DNA from: Geodermatophilus nigrescens
Lineage (GTDB): Bacteria; Actinomycetota; Actinomycetes; Mycobacteriales; Geodermatophilaceae
Reading direction: 5' to 3'
Length of the DNA: 64,000 nt
Assembly (NCBI RefSeq): GCF_900129495.1
Contig: NZ_FQVX01000001.1
Coordinates: 1,302,001 to 1,366,000, forward strand
How positions within the stretch are numbered: the first letter of the stretch is position 1; the number at the start of each line of letters is the position of its first letter. Positions 1 through 11,252 of the stretch are shown here, piece by piece. The notes under the pieces were generated by a model. The model worked only from the letters and a program-made list of their open reading frames with translations. It had not been told where the DNA came from and searched no databases. A program made the position numbers and the translations under genes.

Positions 1-857
1 AGGCGGTGACCGCCTTCGAGGACGCCGTCGCGCTGCAGAACTCCCTCGGCGTGCCCAGCCGGATGGTCGACGTCGCCGAGGCGCGGCGGCTGTCCCCGCT
101 GATCGAGACCGACGGGCTGCTCGCCGCCGCGTTCTCGCCCACCGACGGGCACTGCACCCCGGAGTCGGTGGTGCTCGGGTACGCCTCGGCCGCCCGCCGG
201 GCCGGCGCCACGCTGCTGCCGGGCCGCGCGGCCACCGGCATCGACGTCACCGGCGGGCGGGTCACCGCGGTGCACACCGCGGACGGCAGCATCCGCACCG
301 GCGCGGTCGTGTGCGCCGCGGGCCCGTGGTCGGCGGAGGTGGGCGCCTGGGCCGGCGTCGACCTGCCGGTGACCCCGCTGCGGCGGCAGATCCTGGTGAC
401 CGAGCCGGTGCCGGGCCTCGACCCGCACACCCCGTTCACCATCGACTTCGCCACCTCCTTCTACTTCCACCGCGAGGGCCGGGGGCTGCTCATGGGCATG
501 TCTGACCCCGAGGAGACGCCGGGCTTCCGGCTCACCCGCTCCGACGCGTGGCTGCCGCGCCTCGGCGAGGCGATCGAGCGGCGCGCGCCCGCGCTGGCCG
601 GCGTCGGCGTCACCGGTGGCTGGGCCGGGCTGTACGAGATGACGCCGGACCACAACGCGCTCATCGGCCGGGCCCGCGACGTCGAGGGGTTCCTCTACGC
701 GACCGGCTTCTCCGGGCACGGGTTCCTCATGGGCCCGGCCGTCGGGGAGGTCGTGCGCGACCTGTACCTGGGCCGTGAACCCCTCGTCGACGTGTCGGTC
801 TTCGATGCGGGACGCTTCGAGGGCGCGGCCGTCCGGCCCGAACTGAACGTCGTCTAG
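1..857 (+). CDS. FAD-dependent oxidoreductase of the D-amino-acid oxidase (DAO) family, 5'-truncated by the window edge
   Basis: C-terminal part (about 284 residues) of a DAO-family flavoenzyme that oxidises a secondary or primary amine/amino acid. The N-terminal Rossmann GxGxxG needed for FAD binding is missing, so the gene starts upstream of position 1; the GTG at 6 is internal. The C-terminal FAD-contact region GFLYATGFSGHGFLMGPAVG is intact. The next gene is an ALDH7-type dehydrogenase. A DAO-type oxidase with an ALDH7 enzyme recalls L-pipecolate oxidase plus aminoadipate-semialdehyde dehydrogenase (amaA-amaB) in lysine breakdown. That pairing is known in pseudomonads; here the substrate is inferred from context only. 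Sarcosine- or glycine-oxidase activity is possible. Confidence 0.75.
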   Translation, partial: AVTAFEDAVALQNSLGVPSRMVDVAEARRLSPLIETDGLLAAAFSPTDGHCTPESVVLGYASAARRAGATLLPGRAATGIDVTGGRVTAVHTADGSIRTGAVVCAAGPWSAEVGAWAGVDLPVTPLRRQILVTEPVPGLDPHTPFTIDFATSFYFHREGRGLLMGMSDPEETPGFRLTRSDAWLPRLGEAIERRAPALAGVGVTGGWAGLYEMTPDHNALIGRARDVEGFLYATGFSGHGFLMGPAVGEVVRDLYLGREPLVDVSVFDAGRFEGAAVRPELNVV

Positions 858-876
858 ACGAAGGACCACCCTGCCC

Positions 877-902
877 CCCGCCGCTCGCACGCTCGCGGCG
901 GG
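877..902 (+). terminator. GC-rich hairpin between oxidase and aldehyde dehydrogenase genes
   Basis: An 8-bp perfect inverted repeat (CCCGCCGC at 877-884, GCGGCGGG at 895-902) with a 10-nt loop lies about 20 nt after the oxidase stop and is followed by the palindrome CCCTGCAGGG at 904-913. There is no U-tract. It may be a terminator or an attenuator between two genes on the same strand. Confidence 0.4.
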
Positions 903-947
903 ACCCTGCAGGGCGGCCGAGATGCATAGAGGAAGAAGGACATCCCT

Positions 948-2477
948 GTGACCAGCCTGCCCACCGCCGAGGAGCTCCGCCGACTCGCCGAGGAGGCCGC
1001 CCGCCGCTGCGGGGTCGACCTCGACGCCGTCGCCGGCGACCACCCGGTGACCTCCCCGGTCAACGGGCAGCACCTGCTGTCGGTGCGCCGGCAGACCGCG
1101 GCCGACGTCGCGGCCGCCGTCGAGCGCGCGGGCGCGGCGTTCCGGCAGTGGCGGACCGTGCCGGCGCCGGTGCGCGGCGGGCTGGTGCGCCGGCTCGGCG
1201 AGCTGCTGCGCGAGCACAAGGCCGACCTGGCCACCCTGGTGAGCATCGAGGTCGGGAAGATCACCTCCGAGGCGGCCGGCGAGGTCCAGGAGATGATCGA
1301 CATCTGCGAGTTCGCCGTCGGCCTCTCGCGGCAGCTCTACGGCCGCACCATCGCCTCCGAGCGGCCCGGCCACCGGCTCACCGAGAACTGGCACCCGCTC
1401 GGCGTGGTCGGCGTCATCAGCGCCTTCAACTTCCCGGTCGCCGTCTGGTCGTGGAACACCGCGCTCGCGCTGGTCTGCGGCGACCCGGTGGTGTGGAAGC
1501 CCTCGGAGCTCGCCCCGCTGTCGGCGCTGGCGTCGGCCGCGCTGCTCGACCGGGCCATCGCCGAGACCGGCGCGCCCGAGGGGCTCAGCCAGGTGCTGAT
1601 CGGCGGCGCCGACGTCGGCGAGGCGCTCGTGGACTCGCCCGGCATCGCGCTGCTGTCGGCCACCGGGTCCACCCGCATGGGCCGCGCGGTGGGCCCGCGG
1701 GTGGCCGACCGGTTCGGCCGCTCGCTGCTGGAGCTCGGAGGCAACAACGCGGCGATCGTCACGCCGTCGGCCGACCTCGACCTCACCACCCGCGGCGTCG
1801 TGTTCTCCGCCGCCGGCACCGCCGGGCAGCGCTGCACCACCATGCGGCGGGTGATCGTGCACGAGGACGTCGCCGACGCCCTCGTCGAGCGGGTCGCCGC
1901 GGCCTACCGCAACCTGCCGATCGGTTCGCCGCTGGAGGGCGGCACGCTCGTGGGCCCGCTCATCCACGACGCCGCCTACAAGGGCATGCAGGACGCGCTG
2001 CAGGCGGCGCGGCAGCAGGGCGGCGAGGTCGTCGTCGGCGGCGGGCGGCGGCTGGCCGAGGAGGCCCCCGACGCCTGGTACGCAGAGCCCGCGCTGGTGC
2101 GGATGCCGGGGCAGACCGACATCGTCCGGCAGGAGACGTTCGCGCCGGTGCTCTACGTGCTGACCTACCGCACGCTGGAGGAGGCGGTGGCGCTCAACAA
2201 CGACGTCCCGCAGGGGCTGTCGTCGACCATCTTCACCTCCGACCAGGCCGAGGCCGAGCGGTTCCTCGCCGCCGACGGCTCCGACTGCGGCATCGCCAAC
2301 GTCAACATCGGCACGTCGGGCGCGGAGATCGGCGGCGCGTTCGGCGGCGAGAAGGCCACCGGCGGCGGCCGCGAGTCCGGGTCGGACGCCTGGAAGGGCT
2401 ACATGCGCCGGGCCACCAACACGATCAACTTCTCCGGCGAGCTGCCGCTGGCGCAGGGCGTCGAGTTCCCCATCTGA
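948..2477 (+). CDS. Aldehyde dehydrogenase, ALDH7 (antiquitin/aminoadipate-semialdehyde dehydrogenase) type
   Basis: NAD(P)-dependent aldehyde dehydrogenase of 509 residues, the usual ALDH length. The segment FNFPVAVWSWNTALALVCGD followed by VVWKPSE is typical of the ALDH7/AmaB branch that oxidises alpha-aminoadipate semialdehyde (in equilibrium with piperideine-6-carboxylate). The general base is E262 in ELGGNN and the catalytic nucleophile is C296 in GQRCTTMRR. The GTG start follows an AGGAAGAAGGA ribosome site. It lies downstream of a DAO-type oxidase, which could supply the semialdehyde. The family call is firm; the exact substrate is inferred. Confidence 0.85.
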   Translation: MTSLPTAEELRRLAEEAARRCGVDLDAVAGDHPVTSPVNGQHLLSVRRQTAADVAAAVERAGAAFRQWRTVPAPVRGGLVRRLGELLREHKADLATLVSIEVGKITSEAAGEVQEMIDICEFAVGLSRQLYGRTIASERPGHRLTENWHPLGVVGVISAFNFPVAVWSWNTALALVCGDPVVWKPSELAPLSALASAALLDRAIAETGAPEGLSQVLIGGADVGEALVDSPGIALLSATGSTRMGRAVGPRVADRFGRSLLELGGNNAAIVTPSADLDLTTRGVVFSAAGTAGQRCTTMRRVIVHEDVADALVERVAAAYRNLPIGSPLEGGTLVGPLIHDAAYKGMQDALQAARQQGGEVVVGGGRRLAEEAPDAWYAEPALVRMPGQTDIVRQETFAPVLYVLTYRTLEEAVALNNDVPQGLSSTIFTSDQAEAERFLAADGSDCGIANVNIGTSGAEIGGAFGGEKATGGGRESGSDAWKGYMRRATNTINFSGELPLAQGVEFPI

Positions 2478-2482
2478 GGGGA

Positions 2483-2510
2483 GGGGCCGGGCCCTCGCGG
2501 GCCCGGCCCC
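2483..2510. terminator. Bidirectional terminator between convergent genes
   Basis: Perfect 12-bp stem (GGGGCCGGGCCC at 2483-2494, GGGCCCGGCCCC at 2499-2510) with a TCGC tetraloop. It fills the gap between the convergent aldehyde dehydrogenase and acyl-CoA dehydrogenase genes and could serve both strands. Confidence 0.75.
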
Positions 2511-2513
2511 GGC

Positions 2514-3665
2514 TCACAGCCCGAGCGTGCGGGCGACGAGCATGAGCTGCACCTCGGTGGTGCCCTCGCCGACCTCGAGGATCTTCGAGTCCCGGTAGTG
2601 CCGGGAGACCGGGTACTCGTTCATGAAGCCGTAGCCGCCGTGCACCTGGGTGGCGTCGCGGGCGTTGTCCATGGCGGCCTCGCCGGCGACGAGCTTGGCG
2701 ATCGCCGCCTCCTTCTTGAACGGCAGGCCGGCGAGCATCTTCGCCGCGGCGTCGTAGTAGGCGGCGCGCGCGGCCACCACCCGCGCCTCCATCCGGGCGA
2801 TCTTGAACGCGATCGCCTGGTTCTGCGCGATCGGGCGGCCGAACGCCGACCGCTCCCGCGCGTACCTCACGCTCTCGTCCACGCAGCCCTGGGCGGCCCC
2901 GACCGAGAGGGCCGCGATCGCGATGCGGCCCTCGTCGAGGATCGACAGGAAGTTGGCGTAGCCGCGGCCGCGCTGCCCGAGCAGGTTCTCCTCGGGCACC
3001 CGCACGTCGTCGAACGACAGCGGGTGGGTGTCGCTGGCGTGCCAGCCGACCTTGTCGTAGGCGGGCTCGGCGGTGAACCCGGCCGTGGGCACCGGCACGA
3101 GGATCGAGCTGATCTCCTTGCGGCCGTCGGCGAGCTCGCCGGTGACGGCGGTGACCGTGACCAGCCGGGTGATGTCGGTGCCGGAGTTGGTGATGAACGC
3201 CTTGCTGCCGTTGATCGTCCACTGCCCGTCGGCGAGCACCGCCGTCGTCCGGGTGCCCCCGGCGTCGCTACCGGCGCCGGCCTCGGTCAGGCCGAAGGCG
3301 CCCAGCGCCTCCCCGCTGGTGAGCAGCGGCAGCCACTGCTGCCGCTGCTCCTCGCTGCCGAACCGGTAGACCGGCATGGCGCCGAGCGAGCAGCCGGCCT
3401 CCAGGGTGATGGCGACGCTCTGGTCGACCCGCGCGAGCTCCTCGATGGCCAGGCACAGGGCGAAGTAGTCGCCGCCCATGCCGCCGTACTCCTCGGGGAA
3501 GGGCAGGCCGAACAGGCCCATCTCGGCCATGCCGCGCACGACCTCGTAGGGGAACGTCCTGTCGCGGTCGTGCTGGTAGGAGACCGGCGCGACGACCTCG
3601 CGCGCGAACTCCTCCACGGTCTTGCGCAGCTGCTGCTGCTCGTCGGTGAGGCGGGTGTCGAGCAC
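2514..3665 (-). CDS. Acyl-CoA dehydrogenase (FadE19-like)
   Basis: Flavoprotein of 383 residues that introduces the alpha,beta double bond into acyl-CoA. It carries the family signature GAFGLTEAGAGSDAGGT and a C-terminal GEGTTEVQ. That Glu sits at the canonical medium/short-chain catalytic-base position. Isovaleryl-CoA dehydrogenases use a different Glu and normally have Gly here, so this is more likely a general short/branched-chain enzyme of the mycobacterial FadE19 kind. The GTG start at 3665 is one base after the stop of the carboxylase alpha gene, making it the third gene of an accD1-accA1-fadE operon that points to branched-chain amino-acid (leucine) degradation. Confidence 0.85.
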   Translation of the reverse strand: MLDTRLTDEQQQLRKTVEEFAREVVAPVSYQHDRDRTFPYEVVRGMAEMGLFGLPFPEEYGGMGGDYFALCLAIEELARVDQSVAITLEAGCSLGAMPVYRFGSEEQRQQWLPLLTSGEALGAFGLTEAGAGSDAGGTRTTAVLADGQWTINGSKAFITNSGTDITRLVTVTAVTGELADGRKEISSILVPVPTAGFTAEPAYDKVGWHASDTHPLSFDDVRVPEENLLGQRGRGYANFLSILDEGRIAIAALSVGAAQGCVDESVRYARERSAFGRPIAQNQAIAFKIARMEARVVAARAAYYDAAAKMLAGLPFKKEAAIAKLVAGEAAMDNARDATQVHGGYGFMNEYPVSRHYRDSKILEVGEGTTEVQLMLVARTLGL

Positions 3666-3666
3666 G

Positions 3667-7310
<3,644 letters not shown>

Positions 7311-7311
7311 G

Positions 7312-7341
7312 TTAACGCACGTTCACACCCGGCGCTACCAT
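7312..7341 (+). promoter_or_regulatory. Promoter of the tetR gene at 7348 (leaderless)
   Basis: TTAACG (7312-7317, overlapping a GTTAAC repeat) and TACCAT (7336-7341) are 18 bp apart, and the GTG start follows TACCAT after 6 nt with no ribosome site. This implies a leaderless transcript and autoregulation through the operator array. Confidence 0.55.
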
Positions 7342-7347
7342 CCCGGC

Positions 7348-7953
7348 GTGGCAGCGGCCGGGGGCGACGTCGACAGCGCGCTGGCCGCCGACGCGGCCCG
7401 GCCGTCCCGGCGCGAGCAGATCCTGCGGGCGGCGGCGCAGCTGTTCGCCGAGCGCGGCGCCCGGTCGGTCGGCGTCGACGACGTCGGCGCGGCGATCGGG
7501 GTGACGGGGCCGGCGATCTACCGGCACTTCGCCAGCAAGGACGCGATGCTCGCCGAGATGCTCGAGGGCATCAGCGAGCGGCTGCTCGCCGGCGGGCGGG
7601 AGCGGGTGGCCGCGGCCGGCGACGACCCGGCCGCGCAGTTGCGCGCGCTGGTCGCCTTCCAGGTCGACTTCGCGCTCGACAACCCGGCGCTGATCACCGT
7701 GCACGACCGCGATCTCGGCTCGCTGGCGCCCGAGCACGCCGCGCGGGTGCGCCGGCTGCAGCGCCGCTACGTCGAGGTGTGGGTGGACGTGCTGGCCCGC
7801 CTGCTGCCGGAGGAGGGGACGGCGGCCAGCCGCGCCCGCGCGCACGCCGTCTTCGGGTTGGTCAACTCCACCCCGCACAGCGCCGGCCGGCTGTCCCGGG
7901 AGCGGACCGCCGCCCTGCTCGCCGCGATGGCCGAGGCCGCCGCCACCGCCTGA
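7348..7953 (+). CDS. TetR-family repressor of the acc/fadE operon
   Basis: 201-residue TetR protein. The N-terminal helix-turn-helix covers RREQILRAAAQLFAERGARS and GVTGPAIYRHFASKDAML; the C-terminal ligand domain is variable. The GTG at 7348 is chosen because it directly precedes the HTH domain and sits 6 nt after a TACCAT -10 box; the open frame upstream is non-coding. It is divergent from accD1 with a shared GTTAAC operator array. In mycobacteria a TetR protein (Rv2506/BkaR) beside the equivalent genes controls branched-chain keto-acid degradation. By analogy this one probably senses an acyl-CoA; that is inference. Confidence 0.85.
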   Translation: MAAAGGDVDSALAADAARPSRREQILRAAAQLFAERGARSVGVDDVGAAIGVTGPAIYRHFASKDAMLAEMLEGISERLLAGGRERVAAAGDDPAAQLRALVAFQVDFALDNPALITVHDRDLGSLAPEHAARVRRLQRRYVEVWVDVLARLLPEEGTAASRARAHAVFGLVNSTPHSAGRLSRERTAALLAAMAEAAATA

Positions 7954-7954
7954 C

Positions 7955-7980
7955 CCCGCCATCCGCGCGCGGACGGCGGG
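7955..7980 (+). terminator. Terminator of tetR
   Basis: Near-perfect 26-nt palindrome: CCCGCC, TCCGCG, then CGCGGA, GGCGGG, with one A/C mismatch between the arms. It starts 2 nt after the tetR stop. Confidence 0.65.
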
Positions 7981-8014
7981 TCCGGGGGCCGACCCGAGCC
8001 CGCAGGCGGCCGGC

Positions 8015-8069
8015 GATGTGCGCCTGTCGCGCGTTTCCGCCCCGGGATGCGCCGCAGATGCACATCACC
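8015..8069. repeat. Dispersed 55-bp intergenic repeat, copy 1
   Basis: 43 of 55 positions match the segment at 15,072-15,126, most strongly over CCCGGGATGCGCC. The ends GATGTGC (8015-8021) and GCACATC (8060-8066) are inverted, so it can fold into a stem. In the second copy the same pairs are kept as G-U pairs, suggesting a conserved RNA or DNA hairpin. Confidence 0.65.
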
Positions 8070-8088
8070 TCGACCGGACCCTCGCCCG

Positions 8089-8131
8089 GCGGCCACCGCC
8101 TGGGCCTCGCCTCCCGCGCGCGGACGGCGGG
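8089..8131. repeat. Partial duplicate of the 3' end and terminator of tetR
   Basis: This stretch resembles 7941-7980, which holds the last codons, stop and terminator of tetR. Shared blocks are GCCACCGCCTG and CGCGCGCGGACGGCGGG. It probably arose by local duplication and could act as terminator for the convergent fadD gene. The remainder of 7954-8235 shows no gene. Confidence 0.5.
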
Positions 8132-8235
8132 CCTCGACGTGACAGCGCGTGCGGACGTGCAGCTCCGCGGCTCGGAACTGCACCTCCGCGCACACCGTCA
8201 GCCCGCCGCCGGCCGCCCTTCGCCGCCAGCCGGGC

Positions 8236-9903
8236 TCAGGCGTTCCTGACCGCGGCGGCCGACTGCAGGCCCAGCTCCTCGACCGACACCTCGCGCATCT
8301 CGACCTTGCGCACCTTGCCGGTGACGGTCATCGGGAAGGCGTCGACGACCTTCACGTAGCGGGGGACCTTGTAGTGGGCGAGCTTGCCCGCGCAGAACTC
8401 GCGCAGCGCCTCCGAGGTCAGCGGCGCGGCGCCCTCGCGCAGCCGCACCCACGCCATCAGCTCCTCGCCGTAGCGCTCGTCGGGGACGCCGATCACCTGC
8501 GCGTCGACGACGTCGGGGTGGGTGTAGAGGAACTCCTCCACCTCCCGCGGGTACACGTTCTCCCCGCCGCGGATCACCATGTCCTTGATCCGGCCGACGA
8601 TGTTGAGGTAACCGGCCTCGTCCATGACGGCGAGGTCCCCGGTGTGCATCCAGCGGGCGGCGTCGATCACCTCGGCGGTCTTCTCCGGCTCGTCCCAGTA
8701 GCCGAGCATCACCGAGTAGCCGCGGGTGCAGAACTCCCCGGGCGTCCCGCGCGGCACGGTGATGCCGGTGGCCGGGTCGACCACCTTGACCTCCAGGTGC
8801 GGGTGCACGCGGCCGACGGTGGAGGTGCGGCGGTCGAGGTCGTCGTCGGCGCCGGTCTGGGTGGACACCGGCGAGGTCTCGGTCATGCCGTAGCAGATGG
8901 TCACCTCGGTCATGCCCATCTCGGCGACCACCCGCTTCATCACCTCCACCGGGCACGGCGAGCCGGCCATGATCCCGGTGCGCAGGCTGGACAGGTCGTA
9001 GGTGCCGAAGTCGGGCAGGGCGAGCTCGGCGATGAACATCGTCGGGACGCCGTACAGGGAGGTGCAGCGCTCCTCCTGCACCGCGCGCAGGGTGGCCACC
9101 GGGTCGAAGGCGGGCGCCGGGATCACCATCGTGGCGCCGTGGCTGGTGGCCCCGAGGTTGCCCATCCCCATGCCGAAGCAGTGGTAGAAGGGCACCGGGA
9201 TGCAGATCCGGTCGGCCTCGGTGTAGCCGCAGCCCTCGCCCACGAAGAACCCGTTGTTGAGCAGGTTGTGGTGGGTGAGCGTGGCGCCCTTCGGGAAGCC
9301 CGTGGTGCCCGACGTGTACTGGATGTTGATCGGGTCGTCGGGGGAGAGCTCCGCGGCGCGGGCGGCGAGCAGCGAGCGGTCGGCGGCGCGGCCGGTCTCC
9401 AGCAGCCGCTCCCACTCGGGGTCGCCGAGGAACACGACCTCGCGCAGGTCGGGACAGTCGCCGCGCACCTCGGCCACCATCGCGCGGTAGTCGCTGGTCT
9501 TGAACTCCGGCGCCGCGACGAGCACCGAGATGCCGGCCTGGCGCAGCACGAACGCCAGCTCGTGGGTGCGGTAGGCCGGGTTGATGTTGACCATGACGGC
9601 GCCGAGCTTCGCCGTCCCGTACTGCACGAACACCCACTCGGCGCAGTTGGGCGACCAGATGCCGACCCGGTCGCCCTTCGCCACGCCCAGCGCGTCCAGG
9701 CCCAGCGCGCAGGCGTCGACGTCGGCGACCAGCTGCGGATAGGTCCACCGGCGGCCGGTGGCGCACTCGACGAGCGCCTCGTGGTCGCCGACCCGCGCCG
9801 CCGTCCGGTCCAGGTTGTCCCCGATCGTGTCGCCGAGCAGCGGGACCGTCGAGGTGCCGCTCGCGTAGGAGGGCAGGGCCGGGGGCGTGCCGTGCTGGGT
9901 CAC
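8236..9903 (-). CDS. AMP-forming acyl-CoA synthetase (FadD35-like)
   Basis: Adenylating ligase of 555 residues that activates a carboxylic acid to its CoA thioester. The phosphate-binding loop [18 protein letters not shown] and the A-box GMTETSPVS are present, and the C-terminal hinge and subdomain ([22 protein letters not shown], then [13 protein letters not shown]) is complete. The GTG at 9903 is chosen over an ATG 24 bp upstream because GGAGAGG lies 7 nt before it. It is divergent from a TetR gene. In mycobacteria a fadD35-type gene accompanies accA1/accD1/fadE19, so a branched-chain or medium-chain substrate is likely. The substrate cannot be read from sequence. Confidence 0.87.
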   Translation of the reverse strand: MTQHGTPPALPSYASGTSTVPLLGDTIGDNLDRTAARVGDHEALVECATGRRWTYPQLVADVDACALGLDALGVAKGDRVGIWSPNCAEWVFVQYGTAKLGAVMVNINPAYRTHELAFVLRQAGISVLVAAPEFKTSDYRAMVAEVRGDCPDLREVVFLGDPEWERLLETGRAADRSLLAARAAELSPDDPINIQYTSGTTGFPKGATLTHHNLLNNGFFVGEGCGYTEADRICIPVPFYHCFGMGMGNLGATSHGATMVIPAPAFDPVATLRAVQEERCTSLYGVPTMFIAELALPDFGTYDLSSLRTGIMAGSPCPVEVMKRVVAEMGMTEVTICYGMTETSPVSTQTGADDDLDRRTSTVGRVHPHLEVKVVDPATGITVPRGTPGEFCTRGYSVMLGYWDEPEKTAEVIDAARWMHTGDLAVMDEAGYLNIVGRIKDMVIRGGENVYPREVEEFLYTHPDVVDAQVIGVPDERYGEELMAWVRLREGAAPLTSEALREFCAGKLAHYKVPRYVKVVDAFPMTVTGKVRKVEMREVSVEELGLQSAAAVRNA

Positions 9904-10001
9904 TGCTGGTCCTCTCCGTCCGGGCATGGGTGGGTAGAGGCTGCACCCTCCGGGCGGCCGGCGGCACCCCCGAACGGCCGGGGTGGGACGTCTCGACGGC
10001 T

Positions 10002-10022
10002 GTACCTACTGGTGTGTACGGT
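10002..10022. promoter_or_regulatory. TetR operator and -10 box upstream of the tetR gene at 10029
   Basis: An 18-bp dyad, GTAC-N2-AC-N2-GT-N2-GTAC (10002-10019), lies 9 bp before the GTG start. TACGGT (10017-10022) can serve as a -10 box 6 nt before the GTG, implying a leaderless transcript controlled by the dyad. It may also control the divergent fadD. Confidence 0.5.
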
Positions 10023-10028
10023 CGCCGT

Positions 10029-10592
10029 GTGAACGCCCGCGAGCGACTGGTCGAGGCCGCGCAGGACCTGCTGTGGGAGCGCGGGTACGTCGGTACCAGC
10101 CCCAAGGCGATCCAGGACCGCGCCGGTGCGGGCCAGGGCAGCATGTACCACCACTTCACCGGCAAGGCCGACCTCGCGCGCACCGCCCTGCAGCGCACCG
10201 CTGACCGCGAGCGCGCCGGCGCGGAGGCCCTGCTCGGCGGGACCGGCACGGCGCTCGAGCGGCTGACCGCCTACCTGCAGCGCGAGCGCCAGGTGATGCG
10301 CGGCTGCCCGGTCGGCCGGCACGCCCAGGACCCCGACCTCGTCGCCGACGCCGCGCTGCGCGCACCGGTGGAGACGACGTTCGCCTGGCTGCGCGCCCGC
10401 CTCGCGGAGGTCGTGGCCGAGGGGCAGGCGGCGGGGGAGCTGCGGGCCGACGCCGACCCCGCGGCGGTGGCGGCGGCCGTCGTCGCCACCGTCCAGGGCG
10501 GCTACGTCCTGGCCCGCGCCGCCGGGCGGCCGGAGCCGTTCGACGAGGCCGTCGAGGGCGCCGTCGCGCTGCTCGGCGCCCTGGCCCGCTGA
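10029..10592 (+). CDS. TetR-family transcriptional regulator
   Basis: 187-residue TetR protein. The HTH region reads ERLVEAAQDLLWERGYVGTS and QDRAGAGQGSMYHHFTGKADL. The start is the GTG at 10029, right before the HTH domain; the upstream frame has no coding character and a dyad operator lies there. It is followed 20 bp later by a DUF4865 gene with its own strong ribosome site, the usual partner of this regulator type. It is divergent from the fadD ligase. The effector is unknown. Confidence 0.82.
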   Translation: MNARERLVEAAQDLLWERGYVGTSPKAIQDRAGAGQGSMYHHFTGKADLARTALQRTADRERAGAEALLGGTGTALERLTAYLQRERQVMRGCPVGRHAQDPDLVADAALRAPVETTFAWLRARLAEVVAEGQAAGELRADADPAAVAAAVVATVQGGYVLARAAGRPEPFDEAVEGAVALLGALAR

Positions 10593-10612
10593 GACCCGGA
10601 GGAGGGGACGAC

Positions 10613-11194
10613 GTGCACGTCATGCAGTACGAGATCGGCCTGCCCGCCGATCAGGACATGGCGGTGATCGAGCGCCGGGTGGCCACCCGGGGCACGGCCA
10701 CCGACGACTTCCCGCACCTGGGCGTCAAGGCCTACGCCGTCCGCCGGGTCGGCCGGCACGGGTCGGCGGTCAACGCCTACGCGCCGTTCTACCTGTGGCG
10801 CGACCCCGCGGGCCTCGACGCGTTCCTCTACGGCCCGTTCCGGAACATCGTCGCCGACTTCGGGCGGCCGCCGGTGCGCTCCTGGATCGGCGTCTCGTTC
10901 GACCGCGGCCCGGCATTCGCGGGGGCGCCGGTGTTCGCCACCCGTGCGGTGCGGTCGCTGCCGGCCGACGTCGCACCGGGGGAGGCGGTGGAGCGGGAGG
11001 CCGCCCAGGCCGGGCCGGCGGACGACCGGTGGCACAGCCAGGCCGTCGCCGTCGACCCCTCCCGCTGGGAGCTGGTCCGGTTCGTGCTGTGGAGCGCGGT
11101 GCCCGACACGGTGCCCGCCGGGTCGACGCCCTTCGACGTGCTGCACGCGAGCACCCCGCACCTGGCCGACCTGCCGACCGGCCGCCTCTGGTGA
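10613..11194 (+). CDS. DUF4865 family protein
   Basis: 193-residue soluble protein of a family of unknown function. Recognised by the N-terminal MQYEIGLPADQDM, VATRGTATDDFPHLGVKAY and the core NAYAPFYLWRDPAGLDAFLY. The GTG at 10613 is preceded by GGAGGAGGGG; an ATG three codons later is the alternative. Members commonly sit behind a TetR regulator, as here, so the pair is probably one transcript. The alpha+beta ferredoxin-like look of the core recalls small-molecule-handling dimers, but no activity can be assigned. Confidence 0.8.
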   Translation: MHVMQYEIGLPADQDMAVIERRVATRGTATDDFPHLGVKAYAVRRVGRHGSAVNAYAPFYLWRDPAGLDAFLYGPFRNIVADFGRPPVRSWIGVSFDRGPAFAGAPVFATRAVRSLPADVAPGEAVEREAAQAGPADDRWHSQAVAVDPSRWELVRFVLWSAVPDTVPAGSTPFDVLHASTPHLADLPTGRLW

Positions 11195-11197
11195 CGC

Positions 11198-11237
11198 GGT
11201 CCGGCCCGCCTCCCCGGGAGGGGGGACGGGCCGGACC
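11198..11237. terminator. Bidirectional terminator
   Basis: An 11-bp perfect stem (GGTCCGGCCCG at 11198-11208, CGGGCCGGACC at 11227-11237) has a C/G-rich loop that is itself palindromic (CCTCCCCGGGAGG). It separates the convergent DUF4865 and MMPL genes. Confidence 0.75.
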
Positions 11238-11252
11238 GGGACACGGGGTGGG

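Noticed and set aside
851..860. Perfect palindrome CGTCTAGACG over the oxidase stop codon
   Set aside because: Ten bases only, no partner sites or context for a regulator; probably chance.
2514..3665. Naming the dehydrogenase isovaleryl-CoA dehydrogenase
   Set aside because: The catalytic Glu is at the GEGT position, unlike isovaleryl-CoA dehydrogenases, so only a general short/branched-chain call is supported.
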